Origin: Brevundimonas naejangsanensis
Lineage (GTDB): Bacteria > Pseudomonadota > Alphaproteobacteria > Caulobacterales > Caulobacteraceae
Assembly (NCBI RefSeq): GCF_003627995.1
Contig: NZ_CP032707.1
Span: 2,938,430 to 3,002,429, forward strand
Reading direction: 5' to 3'
DNA length: 64,000 nt
A program made the translations under genes and the position numbers. Positions 16,812-24,902 of this stretch are shown piece by piece; within the stretch, counting starts at the first letter, position 1; each line of letters begins with the position of its first letter. The notes below the pieces were generated by a model. That model made no database searches. It had not been told where the DNA came from and was given only the letters and a program-made list of their open reading frames with translations.

Positions 16812-16840
16812 AAGATAGGCTTTTCGGCGATCTGGAACAA
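16812..16840 (-). promoter_or_regulatory. Promoter of aroG-pheA, probably giving a leaderless mRNA
   Basis: TTGTTC, 17 bases, TATCTT, followed by only six bases before the aroG ATG. Transcription would therefore start at the start codon; no Shine-Dalgarno sequence is present there. Confidence 0.5.
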
Positions 16841-16856
16841 CAAACCTTGCAGAAAT

Positions 16857-17915
16857 TCAGCCGATCAGCGGTTTCCATGCCTCGCTTTCGGGCAAGGGCG
16901 CGAACAGGGCGTCGATCTGGGCGTCGGAAACCGTCGAAAGTTCGGCCGGCGACCACTTCGGCGCATTGTCCTTGTCGATGATGACGGCGCGCACGCCCTC
17001 CTGGAAATCGTGCGTCTGCACGATCCGGCCGCCCAGGGCGTATTCCATCGCCATATTGTCGGCGAAGTCGTTCAGCGTCGCCCCGGTGCGAATCTGGCGC
17101 AGCGATACCTTCAGCGACTGCGGCGACTTGGTCTTCAAGATGTCGAGCTGCTTCAGCGCCCAGTCCGAGCCGTCGGCTTGGAGGGCGGCCAAGATCGCCT
17201 CGACCGTGTCGAAGGCGAACAGCCGGTCGATGGCCTCGCGATGCGCGTCCAGCGGCGCCTCTTCCGGGTCGGTCGGACAGGCGTAGCGGTCAGCCTCTTC
17301 CAGCGGGTTGGCCGGATTGGACAGCAGCGCCGCCTTGAGCCCGTCCAGGTCGATGCTCGGCACGTAATGGGTGTGGATGCCCAGGGCCACCGTATCCGCC
17401 GCCTTCAACCGCGCGCCCGTCAGCGCCAGCCACACGCCCGTCTGCCCCGGCAGGCGCGGCAGGAACCAGCCGCCGCCCACGTCGGGGAACAGGCCGATGC
17501 CGGTCTCGGGCATGGCGTAGGTGGTGCGCTCGGTGGCGATGCGGACATCGGCCGGTTCGCTGATGCCCACGCCGCCGCCCATGACGATGCCGTCCACCAC
17601 CGCCGTGATCGGCTTGGGATAGACGAACATCAGATGGTTCAGCTGATACTCGGCCTTGAAGAAGGCCTTGGCCTCGGACGCGTCCCCTGCCCCGCTCTCG
17701 GCGATCATGCGGATGTCGCCCCCGGCGCAGAAACCGCGCTCGCCCGCATGGTCGACGAGGACCGACTGAACCTCATCATCCGCACGCCACGCCAGCAGGG
17801 CCTCGATCATCGCCTCGCACATGGCACGGTTCAGGGCGTGGATCGCCTTGGGCCGGTTCAGGGTGATGCGGCCGACACCGTTTTCGATGCGGGTGATGAC
17901 TTCGGCTTCGCTCAT
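16857..17915 (-). CDS. 3-hydroxyisobutyryl-CoA hydrolase (crotonase family)
   Basis: Valine-catabolism-type thioesterase of 352 residues. It has the crotonase oxyanion-hole motifs GFCAGGD and GIVMGGGVGIS, plus MPETGIGLFPDVGGGWFLPRL, where the hydrolase family carries its catalytic Glu and Asp. Length and the extended C-terminus (about residues 260-352) separate it from plain enoyl-CoA hydratases. The start codon overlaps the stop of the acyl-CoA dehydrogenase gene in ATGA. A crotonase with other substrate preference cannot be excluded. Confidence 0.85.
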   Translation of the reverse strand: MSEAEVITRIENGVGRITLNRPKAIHALNRAMCEAMIEALLAWRADDEVQSVLVDHAGERGFCAGGDIRMIAESGAGDASEAKAFFKAEYQLNHLMFVYPKPITAVVDGIVMGGGVGISEPADVRIATERTTYAMPETGIGLFPDVGGGWFLPRLPGQTGVWLALTGARLKAADTVALGIHTHYVPSIDLDGLKAALLSNPANPLEEADRYACPTDPEEAPLDAHREAIDRLFAFDTVEAILAALQADGSDWALKQLDILKTKSPQSLKVSLRQIRTGATLNDFADNMAMEYALGGRIVQTHDFQEGVRAVIIDKDNAPKWSPAELSTVSDAQIDALFAPLPESEAWKPLIG

Positions 17916-19048
17916 TTCGCCAGCTCCCGCGCGATGATCACCCGCATGATCTCGTTCGTGCCTTCCAGGATGCGGTGGACCCGCAGGTCGCGCACGATCC
18001 GCTCCAGCGGATAGTCCTTCAGGTAGCCGTAGCCGCCGTGCAGCTGCAGCGCCTGATCGGCGATCTGGAAGCAGGCGTCGGTGGTCAGGCGCTTGGCCAT
18101 GGCGCACCATTTGGTCTTTTCCGGGTGGCCCGTGTCGATGGCCCAGGCGCCGCGCAGCACCATCAGGCGGGCGGCCTCAAGGTCCGTGGCCATGTCCGCC
18201 AGCTCGAACTGGGTGTTCTGGAACTGGCCGATCGCCTGACCGAACTGCTTGCGGCCCGCGACGTATTCCTGAGCCGTCTCCAGCGCCAGACGCGCCCCGC
18301 CCAGCGAGCAGGCGGCGATGTTAAGGCGCCCGCCGTCCAGGCCGGCCATGGCGTATTTGAAGCCCGCGCCTTCCTCGCCCACCAGATTGGCGACCGGCAC
18401 GCTACAGTCGTCAAAGCTGACCACGGCGGTCGGCTGGGCGTTCCAGCCCATCTTCTTCTCATTGGCGCCGAACGACAGACCCGGCGTCCCCGCCTCAACC
18501 ACGAGGGTCGAGATGCCCTTCGGCCCCTCGCCGCCCGTACGAACCATGACGACATAGACGTCGGACGTCCCCGCGCCCGAAATGAAGGCCTTGGATCCGT
18601 TCAGCACATAGTGGTCGCCATCGCGCACCGCCGTCGTCCGCAGCGCCGCCGCGTCCGAGCCCGAGCCCGGCTCGGTCAGGCAGTAGCTGGCGATCTTCTC
18701 CATCCCGACCAGCGACGGCACGAAGCGCGCCCGCAGTTCGGCCGAACCGAAGCTGTCGATCATCCATGTCGCCATGTTGTGGATCGAGATGAAGGCCGCC
18801 GTCGCCACATCGCCGCGCGACAGCTCCTCGAAGATCAGCGCCGCCTCGACCCGGCCCAGGCCCATGCCGCCGTGCTCCTCGCCCGTATAGATGCCGGCGA
18901 AGCCCATCTCGGCGGCAGCCTTCAGCACGTCGACCGGGAAATGCTTGTCCTCGTCCCAGCGGGCCGAGTGCGGCGCCAGTTCGGCGTCGGCGAAGGCGCG
19001 GGCCGCGTCCTGGATGGCGCGTTGATCGTCGTTGAGGGCGAAGTCCAT
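17912..19048 (-). CDS. Acyl-CoA dehydrogenase, isobutyryl-CoA dehydrogenase-like
   Basis: FAD enzyme oxidising a short acyl-CoA to the 2-enoyl-CoA. 378 residues starting MDFALNDDQ, with GGGAG six bases upstream. It has the YCLTEPGSGSD substrate/FAD motif, QLHGGYGYLKDYPLERIVRD, and the catalytic-Glu motif ILEGTNEIMR near the C-terminus. Paired and translationally coupled with a 3-hydroxyisobutyryl-CoA hydrolase, so isobutyryl-CoA from valine is the likely substrate. The enoyl hydratase between the two steps is not in the window. Confidence 0.88.
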   Translation of the reverse strand: MDFALNDDQRAIQDAARAFADAELAPHSARWDEDKHFPVDVLKAAAEMGFAGIYTGEEHGGMGLGRVEAALIFEELSRGDVATAAFISIHNMATWMIDSFGSAELRARFVPSLVGMEKIASYCLTEPGSGSDAAALRTTAVRDGDHYVLNGSKAFISGAGTSDVYVVMVRTGGEGPKGISTLVVEAGTPGLSFGANEKKMGWNAQPTAVVSFDDCSVPVANLVGEEGAGFKYAMAGLDGGRLNIAACSLGGARLALETAQEYVAGRKQFGQAIGQFQNTQFELADMATDLEAARLMVLRGAWAIDTGHPEKTKWCAMAKRLTTDACFQIADQALQLHGGYGYLKDYPLERIVRDLRVHRILEGTNEIMRVIIARELAK

Positions 19049-19142
19049 GGAAGCTCCCGAGTCTGGTCTGCCCTCTGACGGGGCGTTCGCGGCGCTTCTA
19101 ACGGGTGCCGGCGCGCGCGTCACCCCGCGCGACCCTTCCCTT

Positions 19143-19301
19143 CTTTCGTCATCCTCCGACGGAGCGCAGCGGAGATCGGGGGACCCCGCGGCGCCCGTCA
19201 GGGCGAAAGGCCCACGCGCGTCGCTCGCAGCAAGGATCGCCTTCGGCGCCGCTGGGTCCCCCGGTCGCGCCGCTTCGCGGCTTGCCGGAGGATGACGAAA
19301 G
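19143..19301. repeat. Palindromic intergenic element, family C copy 1
   Basis: Perfect 16-base ends CTTTCGTCATCCTCCG and its complement, with an inner pair GGGGGACCC/GGGTCCCCC. It occupies half of the 300-base gap between the acyl-CoA dehydrogenase and hemB genes; I see no gene in that gap. Confidence 0.82.
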
Positions 19302-19349
19302 AGAGGGGCGTATTTTGCCTCTCCCTCCGCTTTGTTTTAAGCCGCGCTC

Positions 19350-20351
19350 ATGACCATGCCCTTCCAGCCCGCCGCCTTCCCCTACGCCCGCCCGCGTCGC
19401 CTGCGTTCGCAGCCGTGGGTGCGCCGTCTGGTCGCCGAGACGACCTTGACGCCGGCCGACCTGATCTGGCCGCTGATCGTCCACGACGGCCCTGAAGACC
19501 GTCAGCCCGTCGCCTCCATGCCGGGCGTCTTCCGCCTGTCGCCCAAGGAGGCCGCCAAGGCCGCTGTCGAGGCGCGCGACCTGGGCATCCCGATGGTCGC
19601 CCTGTTCCCGAACGTGAACGACAGCCTCAAGGACGCCGTCGGCACGGCCGCCAGCGACCCGGACGGCCTGATCCCCGACTGCATCCGCGCCATCAAGGAC
19701 GCCGCGCCCGAGATCGGCGTCATGACCGACGTGGCGCTGGACTGCTACACCGACCACGGCCACGACGGCGTTCTGGAGAACGGTCGCATCGTCAACGACC
19801 CGACCTTGGAGCGGCTGGCCGAGCAGGCCTTCATCCATGCCCACGCCGGCGCCGACGCCGTGGCCCCATCCGACATGATGGACGGCCGCGTCCAGGCCAT
19901 CCGCGAGGCGCTGGAGGCCAACGGCCTCAGCGACACCCTGATCATCAGCTACGCGGCCAAATACGCCTCAGCCTTCTACGGCCCCTATCGCGACGCCGTG
20001 GGCTCGTCCAAGTCGCTGACCGGCGACAAGAAGACCTATCAGATGGACTTCGCCAACGCCGAAGAGGCCCTGCGCGAAGTGGCGATGGACCTGTCGGAAG
20101 GCGCCGACGCCCTGATCGTCAAGCCGGGCCTGCCCTACCTGGATATCGTCCGCCTGGTCTCGCAGACCTTCAAGGTGCCGACCTTCGCCTATCAGGTGTC
20201 CGGCGAGTACGCGATGATGCAGGCCGCCTTCGCCAACGGCTGGCTGGACCCGGATCGCGCCATCCTGGAAAGCCTGCACGCCTTCAAGCGCGCGGGGGCC
20301 TCGGGCGTCATCAGCTACTTCGCGCCGCAAGCCGCGCGGATGATGGGCTGA
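19350..20351 (+). CDS. hemB: Porphobilinogen synthase (delta-aminolevulinic acid dehydratase)
   Basis: Condenses two 5-aminolevulinates in haem and corrin synthesis. 333 residues. Active-site lysines are Lys204 (SYAAKYASAFYG) and Lys258 (LIVKPGLPYLD). The metal-site segment reads DVALDCYTDHGHDG, with Asp in place of the three-cysteine zinc set, so it is the magnesium/potassium type known in alphaproteobacteria. TTGCCT, 16 bases, TTAAGC lies just upstream with only seven bases to the ATG, which hints at a leaderless transcript. Confidence 0.95.
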   Translation: MTMPFQPAAFPYARPRRLRSQPWVRRLVAETTLTPADLIWPLIVHDGPEDRQPVASMPGVFRLSPKEAAKAAVEARDLGIPMVALFPNVNDSLKDAVGTAASDPDGLIPDCIRAIKDAAPEIGVMTDVALDCYTDHGHDGVLENGRIVNDPTLERLAEQAFIHAHAGADAVAPSDMMDGRVQAIREALEANGLSDTLIISYAAKYASAFYGPYRDAVGSSKSLTGDKKTYQMDFANAEEALREVAMDLSEGADALIVKPGLPYLDIVRLVSQTFKVPTFAYQVSGEYAMMQAAFANGWLDPDRAILESLHAFKRAGASGVISYFAPQAARMMG

Positions 20352-20358
20352 CCGCTTT

Positions 20359-20500
20359 CCTTCTCCCCTTGTGGGAGAAGGTGGACGGCGAAGCCGGACG
20401 GATGAGGGGTTGCGGGACCTTCAACGCGCTCCTTCATCCAGCGTTGAGAGACCCCTCATCCGGCCCTGACGAGCCACCCTTCTCCCACAAGGGGAGAAGG
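20359..20500. repeat. Palindromic intergenic element, family A copy 2
   Basis: Same ends as the copy near 10.2 kb. Its inner part (GATGAGGGGTTGCGGGACCTTCAAC ... GTTGAGAGACCCCTCATC, shortened here) is nearly the same as the copy near 22.9 kb. It lies between the converging hemB and flavin reductase genes. Confidence 0.85.
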
Positions 20501-20505
20501 AAGCG

Positions 20506-21009
20506 TCACGCCGTCGGATCGACGGCCTTGCCGTACTGGCCGCGGAAATAGGTCAAGGCGTCCCCCGGCCGGGTGTCGAACGCCTCGACCTGGCCGACGA
20601 TGACTAGGTGGTCGCCCATGACGATGCGGTCGTGGGTGCGGCAGCTCAGGCGGGTCACGGCGTTCAGCAGGCGCGGCGGCGCGGGATCGTCCACCGCGAA
20701 TTCGTCGTCCGACAGGCGGCACACGCCCCAGGCGAAGCGGTCGGACATGGCCTGGTCCTCGACCGGCAGCATATGGACGGCGAAGCAGTCGGCGCCGGCG
20801 AAGGCGTCGTGGCGGTCGGACTTCACGTCCAGGCACCACAGCACCAACGGCGGATCCAGCGACACCGAGGTGAAGCTGTTCACCGTGATCCCCAGCGGCC
20901 CCTCGGCCGTGTGGGCCGTGACCACGCAGACGCCGGTCGCGAAACCGCCCAACGCCCGGCGATAGGCGCGAGAGTCGAAATCGGCGGGGGAAGCGGACGC
21001 GTCGGACAT
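20506..21009 (-). CDS. Flavin reductase-domain protein
   Basis: 167 residues forming one flavin-reductase-like (split-barrel FMN-binding) domain, with GFATGVCVVTA, VNSFTSVSLDPPLV and the C-terminal GDALTYFRGQYG. Such proteins reduce FMN or FAD with NAD(P)H, usually for a two-component monooxygenase. No oxygenase is nearby, so the partner is unknown. The N-terminal dozen residues (SDASASPADFDS) are low complexity. Confidence 0.85.
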   Translation of the reverse strand: MSDASASPADFDSRAYRRALGGFATGVCVVTAHTAEGPLGITVNSFTSVSLDPPLVLWCLDVKSDRHDAFAGADCFAVHMLPVEDQAMSDRFAWGVCRLSDDEFAVDDPAPPRLLNAVTRLSCRTHDRIVMGDHLVIVGQVEAFDTRPGDALTYFRGQYGKAVDPTA

Positions 21010-21119
21010 GGCCCTCAGCTAGGCCGTGCATGGCCGCGCGGCAAGGGCGCCTCGCAACCGCTTCTTAAGGCCCGCATGGGATTCAGGCTGAACGCATACG
21101 GTTAAGACGGACCCCGCCC

Positions 21120-22022
21120 ATGGCGCTGAACGATCGCCCGATCCTCATCAAGAAGGTGAAGAAGGTCTCCGGCGGCGGCCACCACGGCGGTGCCTGGAAG
21201 GTGGCCTACGCCGATTTCGTCACGGCCATGATGGCCTTCTTCCTGCTGATGTGGCTGATCAACACGACCGACCCGGAGCAGAAGCGCGGCATCGCCGAAT
21301 ACTTCGCCCCGGCCAACGTCTCGGCCTCGACCTCGGGGTCGGGCGGCATCCTGGGCGGCACATCGCTGGGCGATTCCGAAGGGGCCAAGGGCGCGGGCTC
21401 CAACGCGGTCATCGAACAGCTGGCGCCCCAGGCCCCCGACGCCCCGCAGGACGCGGGTCAGAACTCCAACCTGGCCGCTGCCAGCGAAGCCGCCCTGCGC
21501 GCCGAGATCGCCCGCCGCGAGGCCGCCGACTTCGCCAGCGCCGCCGAAAGCCTGCGCCAGGCCATGCAGTCCATGCCGGAACTGGCCGAGCTGTCGAAAC
21601 AGCTGATCATCGACCAGACGCCCGAGGGCCTGCGCATCCAGCTGGTCGACCAGGAAGGCCGCTCCATGTTCGAGAACGGCTCCTCGCGCCCGAACGCCCG
21701 CGCCCAGCTGCTGCTGCGCGCCGTGGCCAAGGTGATCAACCGCCTGCCCAACCGCATCTCCATCAGCGGCCACACCAGCGCCGTCGCCGGCTCCAGCCGC
21801 GCCAGCAGCCCCGGCGACTGGCCCCTGTCCTCGGCCCGCGCCGACGCCTCGCGCCTGACGCTGCAGGGCGCGGGCGTGAACGCCGACCGGGTCTATTCCG
21901 TGGCGGGCAAGGCGGGGTCCGACCCCCTCTATCCCGACGACCCCTCGCTGGCGGGCAACCGCCGCATCGCCATCGTCCTGCTGCGCGAGGCCCCGGTCCT
22001 GCCCACCGACACCAGCCTTTGA
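21120..22022 (+). CDS. motB: Flagellar motor stator protein MotB
   Basis: 300 residues. A cytoplasmic basic N-terminus is followed by one membrane helix (about 28-47) with proton-carrying Asp32 in YADFVTAMMAFFLLMWLI, then a plug/linker rich in Ser/Gly/Ala and a peptidoglycan-binding OmpA-like domain (about 150-290, with ISGHTSAV and RADASRLTLQGAGVNADRV). It forms stators with MotA, whose gene is not adjacent, as in Caulobacter where motA and motB are separate. A small GACGCC/GGCGTT hairpin follows the stop. Confidence 0.93.
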   Translation: MALNDRPILIKKVKKVSGGGHHGGAWKVAYADFVTAMMAFFLLMWLINTTDPEQKRGIAEYFAPANVSASTSGSGGILGGTSLGDSEGAKGAGSNAVIEQLAPQAPDAPQDAGQNSNLAAASEAALRAEIARREAADFASAAESLRQAMQSMPELAELSKQLIIDQTPEGLRIQLVDQEGRSMFENGSSRPNARAQLLLRAVAKVINRLPNRISISGHTSAVAGSSRASSPGDWPLSSARADASRLTLQGAGVNADRVYSVAGKAGSDPLYPDDPSLAGNRRIAIVLLREAPVLPTDTSL

Positions 22023-22134
22023 CGCCTCGGCGTTAGGTCGACCTTGCGAAATCCTCTCCTTGGGCGCCAAATCAAGGACATGAGCCACCGCGCGCCTGAT
22101 CATTATCGCCAGAGCGGGAAACGGAACTGACGCC

Positions 22135-22866
22135 GTGACCCAGCACTTCTTCTCGCGCCAGCTTCGCTTCTTCATGACGGCCAGCGCGCCCTGCCCCTAT
22201 CTGCCGGGTCAGTTCGAGCGCAAGGTCTTCGCCAACCTGCCGTTCAGCGACGGGGCCGACGTCAACGACGCCCTGACCCAGGCCGGTTTCCGTCGCAGCC
22301 AGAACATCGCCTATCGTCCGGCGTGCGAGGCCTGCATCGCCTGCGTCTCGGTGCGCATTCCGGTGGCGGATTTCCAGCCCTCGCGCTCGCGCCGCCGTAT
22401 CCTGGCCCGCAACGCCGACCTGTCGCGCGACCTGGTCGAGGCCGAGGCGACGATGGAGCAGTTCGACCTGCTGCGCCGCTACCTGACCGCCCGCCACCCC
22501 GGCGGCGGCATGAGCGACATGGGCTGGCTGGACTATGTCTCCATGGTCGAGGACACGGCCGTGCGCACCCATCTGATCGAATACCGCCTGACCAGCCAAG
22601 ACGACGGCCCCGGCCGCCTGGTCGGCGTCAGCCTGACCGACCTGCTGCACGACGGCCTGTCGATGGTCTACAGCTTCTTCGACCCGGATCTGGAGCGCCG
22701 CAGCCTGGGCCGCTTCGCCATCCTGGACCATCTGCGCCAGGCCGAGACGGCGGGCCTGCCGTATGTGTATCTGGGCTACTGGGTCCAGGGCTCGCCCAAG
22801 ATGGACTACAAGGCAGAGTTCCGCCCGCTTGAGGCGTTGCGCCCCTGGGGCTGGGAGCGCCTCTAA
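22135..22866 (+). CDS. bpt: Aspartate/glutamate leucyltransferase
   Basis: Transfers Leu from tRNA-Leu to N-terminal Asp or Glu, making them N-degrons for ClpAPS. 243 residues, GTG start, with N-terminal CPYLPGQFERKVF and CEACIACVSVRIP motifs (the paired cysteines typical of the ATE/Bpt fold) and the C-terminal GNAT-like part SMVYSFFDPDLERRSLGRF. A companion Leu/Phe transferase gene, aat, is present 33 kb away. Divergence from eukaryote-type Ate supports Bpt. Confidence 0.93.
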   Translation: MTQHFFSRQLRFFMTASAPCPYLPGQFERKVFANLPFSDGADVNDALTQAGFRRSQNIAYRPACEACIACVSVRIPVADFQPSRSRRRILARNADLSRDLVEAEATMEQFDLLRRYLTARHPGGGMSDMGWLDYVSMVEDTAVRTHLIEYRLTSQDDGPGRLVGVSLTDLLHDGLSMVYSFFDPDLERRSLGRFAILDHLRQAETAGLPYVYLGYWVQGSPKMDYKAEFRPLEALRPWGWERL

Positions 22867-22869
22867 CGC

Positions 22870-23011
22870 CCTTCTCCCCTTGTGGGAGAAGGTGGCAGGC
22901 GAAGCCTGACGGATGAGGGGTTGCGGGACCTTCAACTCGCAACCTGCTCCTAGCGTTGAGAGACCCCTCATCCGGCCCTGACGGGCCACCTTCTCCCACA
23001 AGGGGAGAAGG
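22870..23011. repeat. Palindromic intergenic element, family A copy 3
   Basis: Ends CCTTCTCCCCTTGTGGGAGA and complement. It is almost identical to the copy after hemB. It sits between the converging bpt and htpX-like genes and leaves only a few bases on each side. Confidence 0.85.
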
Positions 23012-23013
23012 GA

Positions 23014-24030
23014 TTAGGTCGTCGGCACGGCCGTGCCGGTCTGGCCCCACGGCCCGCCGTCCCGGCCGCCCGCGAACTTCACCAGCGCCGCGATCCGCTT
23101 CTCGATCGGTGGATGGGTCGCGAACAGGCCGGCGAAGTCCGCCTTGTCCGCCGTATTGTCCAGGAACAGGCCGCGCAGTTCGTCGGGCGCCTCGATCTTC
23201 GACTGGCCCGATACCTTGCGTAGCGCCGAGATCATGGCGTCCGGGTTCTTGGTCAGCTCCACCGCCCCGGCGTCCGCCACATATTCCCGCGTCCGCGACA
23301 GGGTCATGCGGATGATGGTCGCCAGGCCGAAGCCGATCACCCCGACGGCCAGGCCGATCAGGATCAGGGGCATGGCGTTCTTGTTGTCCCGGCTGCGTCC
23401 GCCGCGCATATAGAACAGGCTGCGGAACACCAGTTCGGCCACCACGCTGATGATCCCCGCGAAGATCGAGGCGATCACCATGGTCCGCACGTCCTTGTTG
23501 ATGACGTGGGTCAGCTCATGGGCCAGGACGCATTCCATCTCGTCGCGGCTCAGGGTCTGCATCAGGCCGCGCGTGACGGTGACGCTGTAGTTCCCTTCAT
23601 GCAGGCCGGAGGCATAGGCGTTGAGCGACGGGCTCTCGATGATGCGCAGCGTCGGCGTGCGCAGCCCCCGCGAGATCGCCAGGTTTTCCAGCAGATTGTA
23701 GAGCTCCGGCTCGACCCGGCGCTCGACCTTCCTGGCCCCGGTCATGGCGTCGATCATCACCTGATTGCCGAAATAGGCGATGACGAACCAGACGCCCGCC
23801 ACGACCAGCGCCGTCGGCACGGTCCAGCCCAGCATGGAGGCCGCCAGAGCCAGGTCCTGGCCCAGGTCGCCACCCGAGTTGGACAGCAGACCGAAGCCCA
23901 TCATCAGCACCTGGCTGCCGAACAGCAGGCCGACAAGCAGCACCGGAAACCCGGCCAGCAGGATCACCGACCGGGTGTTGTTCTTCCAGATGTGGGTCTT
24001 GAGGCCGACGGCCTGACCGAAAACCGCCAT
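23014..24030 (-). CDS. HtpX-like M48 membrane metalloprotease
   Basis: 338 residues. Two N-terminal membrane segments (about 21-49 and 66-88) precede the peptidase domain, which has zinc motif HELTH at 171-175 and the downstream glutamate ligand in TREYVADAGAV. Two more hydrophobic segments lie in between (about 183-205 and 223-242). The active site would face the cytoplasm, as in HtpX membrane-protein quality control. It begins six bases after the lemA stop, and lemA-htpX pairs are widespread. Confidence 0.9.
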   Translation of the reverse strand: MAVFGQAVGLKTHIWKNNTRSVILLAGFPVLLVGLLFGSQVLMMGFGLLSNSGGDLGQDLALAASMLGWTVPTALVVAGVWFVIAYFGNQVMIDAMTGARKVERRVEPELYNLLENLAISRGLRTPTLRIIESPSLNAYASGLHEGNYSVTVTRGLMQTLSRDEMECVLAHELTHVINKDVRTMVIASIFAGIISVVAELVFRSLFYMRGGRSRDNKNAMPLILIGLAVGVIGFGLATIIRMTLSRTREYVADAGAVELTKNPDAMISALRKVSGQSKIEAPDELRGLFLDNTADKADFAGLFATHPPIEKRIAALVKFAGGRDGGPWGQTGTAVPTT

Positions 24031-24036
24031 TGGGGC

Positions 24037-24606
24037 TTAGAACTTCACCGTCGGCGGGGCCGCGTTCAGGCCCGCGCGCTCGCTCTCGCCCACGTCGAAG
24101 AAGGGCTTGTCCGAGCCGAAACCGAACATCCCGGCGAACAGGACGGTCGGGAACTGACGGCGCACGGCGTTGAACTCGCTGACCGCATTGTTGAAGAAGC
24201 GGCGCGCGGCGGCCAGCTTGTTCTCGATGTCCGACAGGTCCATCTGCAGCTGCTGGAAGTTGGCGTTGGCCTTCAGGTCCGGATAGGCCTCCGACACGGC
24301 GAACAGGCGGCCCAGGGCGCCGGTCAGCATGTTCTCGGCCTGCACCTTGTCGTTGACGGTCGTGGCCCCAGCGGCGGCGGCCCGCGCCTGGGTCACGGCG
24401 TCCAGGGTGCCGCGCTCGTGCGTGGCGTAGCCCTTCACCGTCTCGACCAGATTGGGGATCAGGTCCTGACGCTGCTTCAACTGCACGTCGATGTCGGCGA
24501 ACGACTGGTTCGCCGACTGGTCCAGCGCCACCAGGCGATTGTAGGCGCCGACCACGACGAACAGCAGAATGGCGACGATGACGCCGATGACGATCAGGGT
24601 GATCAT
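24037..24606 (-). CDS. lemA: LemA family protein
   Basis: 189 residues: one N-terminal membrane helix (about 3-20) and a LemA four-helix domain with NRLVALDQSANQSFADIDVQLKQR-type sequence (shortened: ALDQSANQSFADIDVQLKQR) and QLQMDLSDIENKLAAARRFF. Its molecular role is not defined. AAGGAGG five bases before the ATG is the strongest ribosome-binding site seen in the window. Operon with the HtpX-like protease. Confidence 0.93.
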   Translation of the reverse strand: MITLIVIGVIVAILLFVVVGAYNRLVALDQSANQSFADIDVQLKQRQDLIPNLVETVKGYATHERGTLDAVTQARAAAAGATTVNDKVQAENMLTGALGRLFAVSEAYPDLKANANFQQLQMDLSDIENKLAAARRFFNNAVSEFNAVRRQFPTVLFAGMFGFGSDKPFFDVGESERAGLNAAPPTVKF

Positions 24607-24737
24607 GGGGCCTCCTTGGAAAGATCAGGCCCGATTATGCGGCCCCTCCTGCATCGCGCCTAATGAAAATCCCGACAGGCGCGATCAACCGACGCACCCG
24701 GTTGCGCAGTGAAAGAACAGCGTACTACGTGTATGGC

Positions 24738-24863
24738 ATGAAGATCAGAGATCAAGCCCTCACCGTCGTACTGAGCATCGGAGCGGTGGCTGCGGGGATC
24801 GCCTTCATGGCTTTCCTGGCCGCCTTCCTGTTCAGCGTCTACGTGTCGTTCTTCGCCACCTGA
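24738..24863 (+). CDS. Small single-pass membrane protein, hypothetical
   Basis: A 41-codon ORF with a hydrophobic helix over about residues 9-38 (LTVVLSIGAVAAGIAFMAFL). A longer frame starts 25 codons upstream, but that extension is basic and unlike a coding N-terminus. No ribosome-binding site is visible. It lies in the 300-base gap between the divergent lemA gene and the convergent parC gene. I cannot assign a function. Confidence 0.4.
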   Translation: MKIRDQALTVVLSIGAVAAGIAFMAFLAAFLFSVYVSFFAT

Positions 24864-24902
24864 AGCGTCGCTCCTCCCCACGCCGTAGAGAGGAGCTGAC
24901 GA

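Noticed and set aside
19049..19349. Small ORFs between the acyl-CoA dehydrogenase and hemB genes
   Set aside because: They run through the inverted repeat element and read as translated palindrome.
22021..22036. Terminator after motB (GACGCC/GGCGTT)
   Set aside because: Six base pairs with a G-T pair, a two-base loop and no T run are too weak to call.
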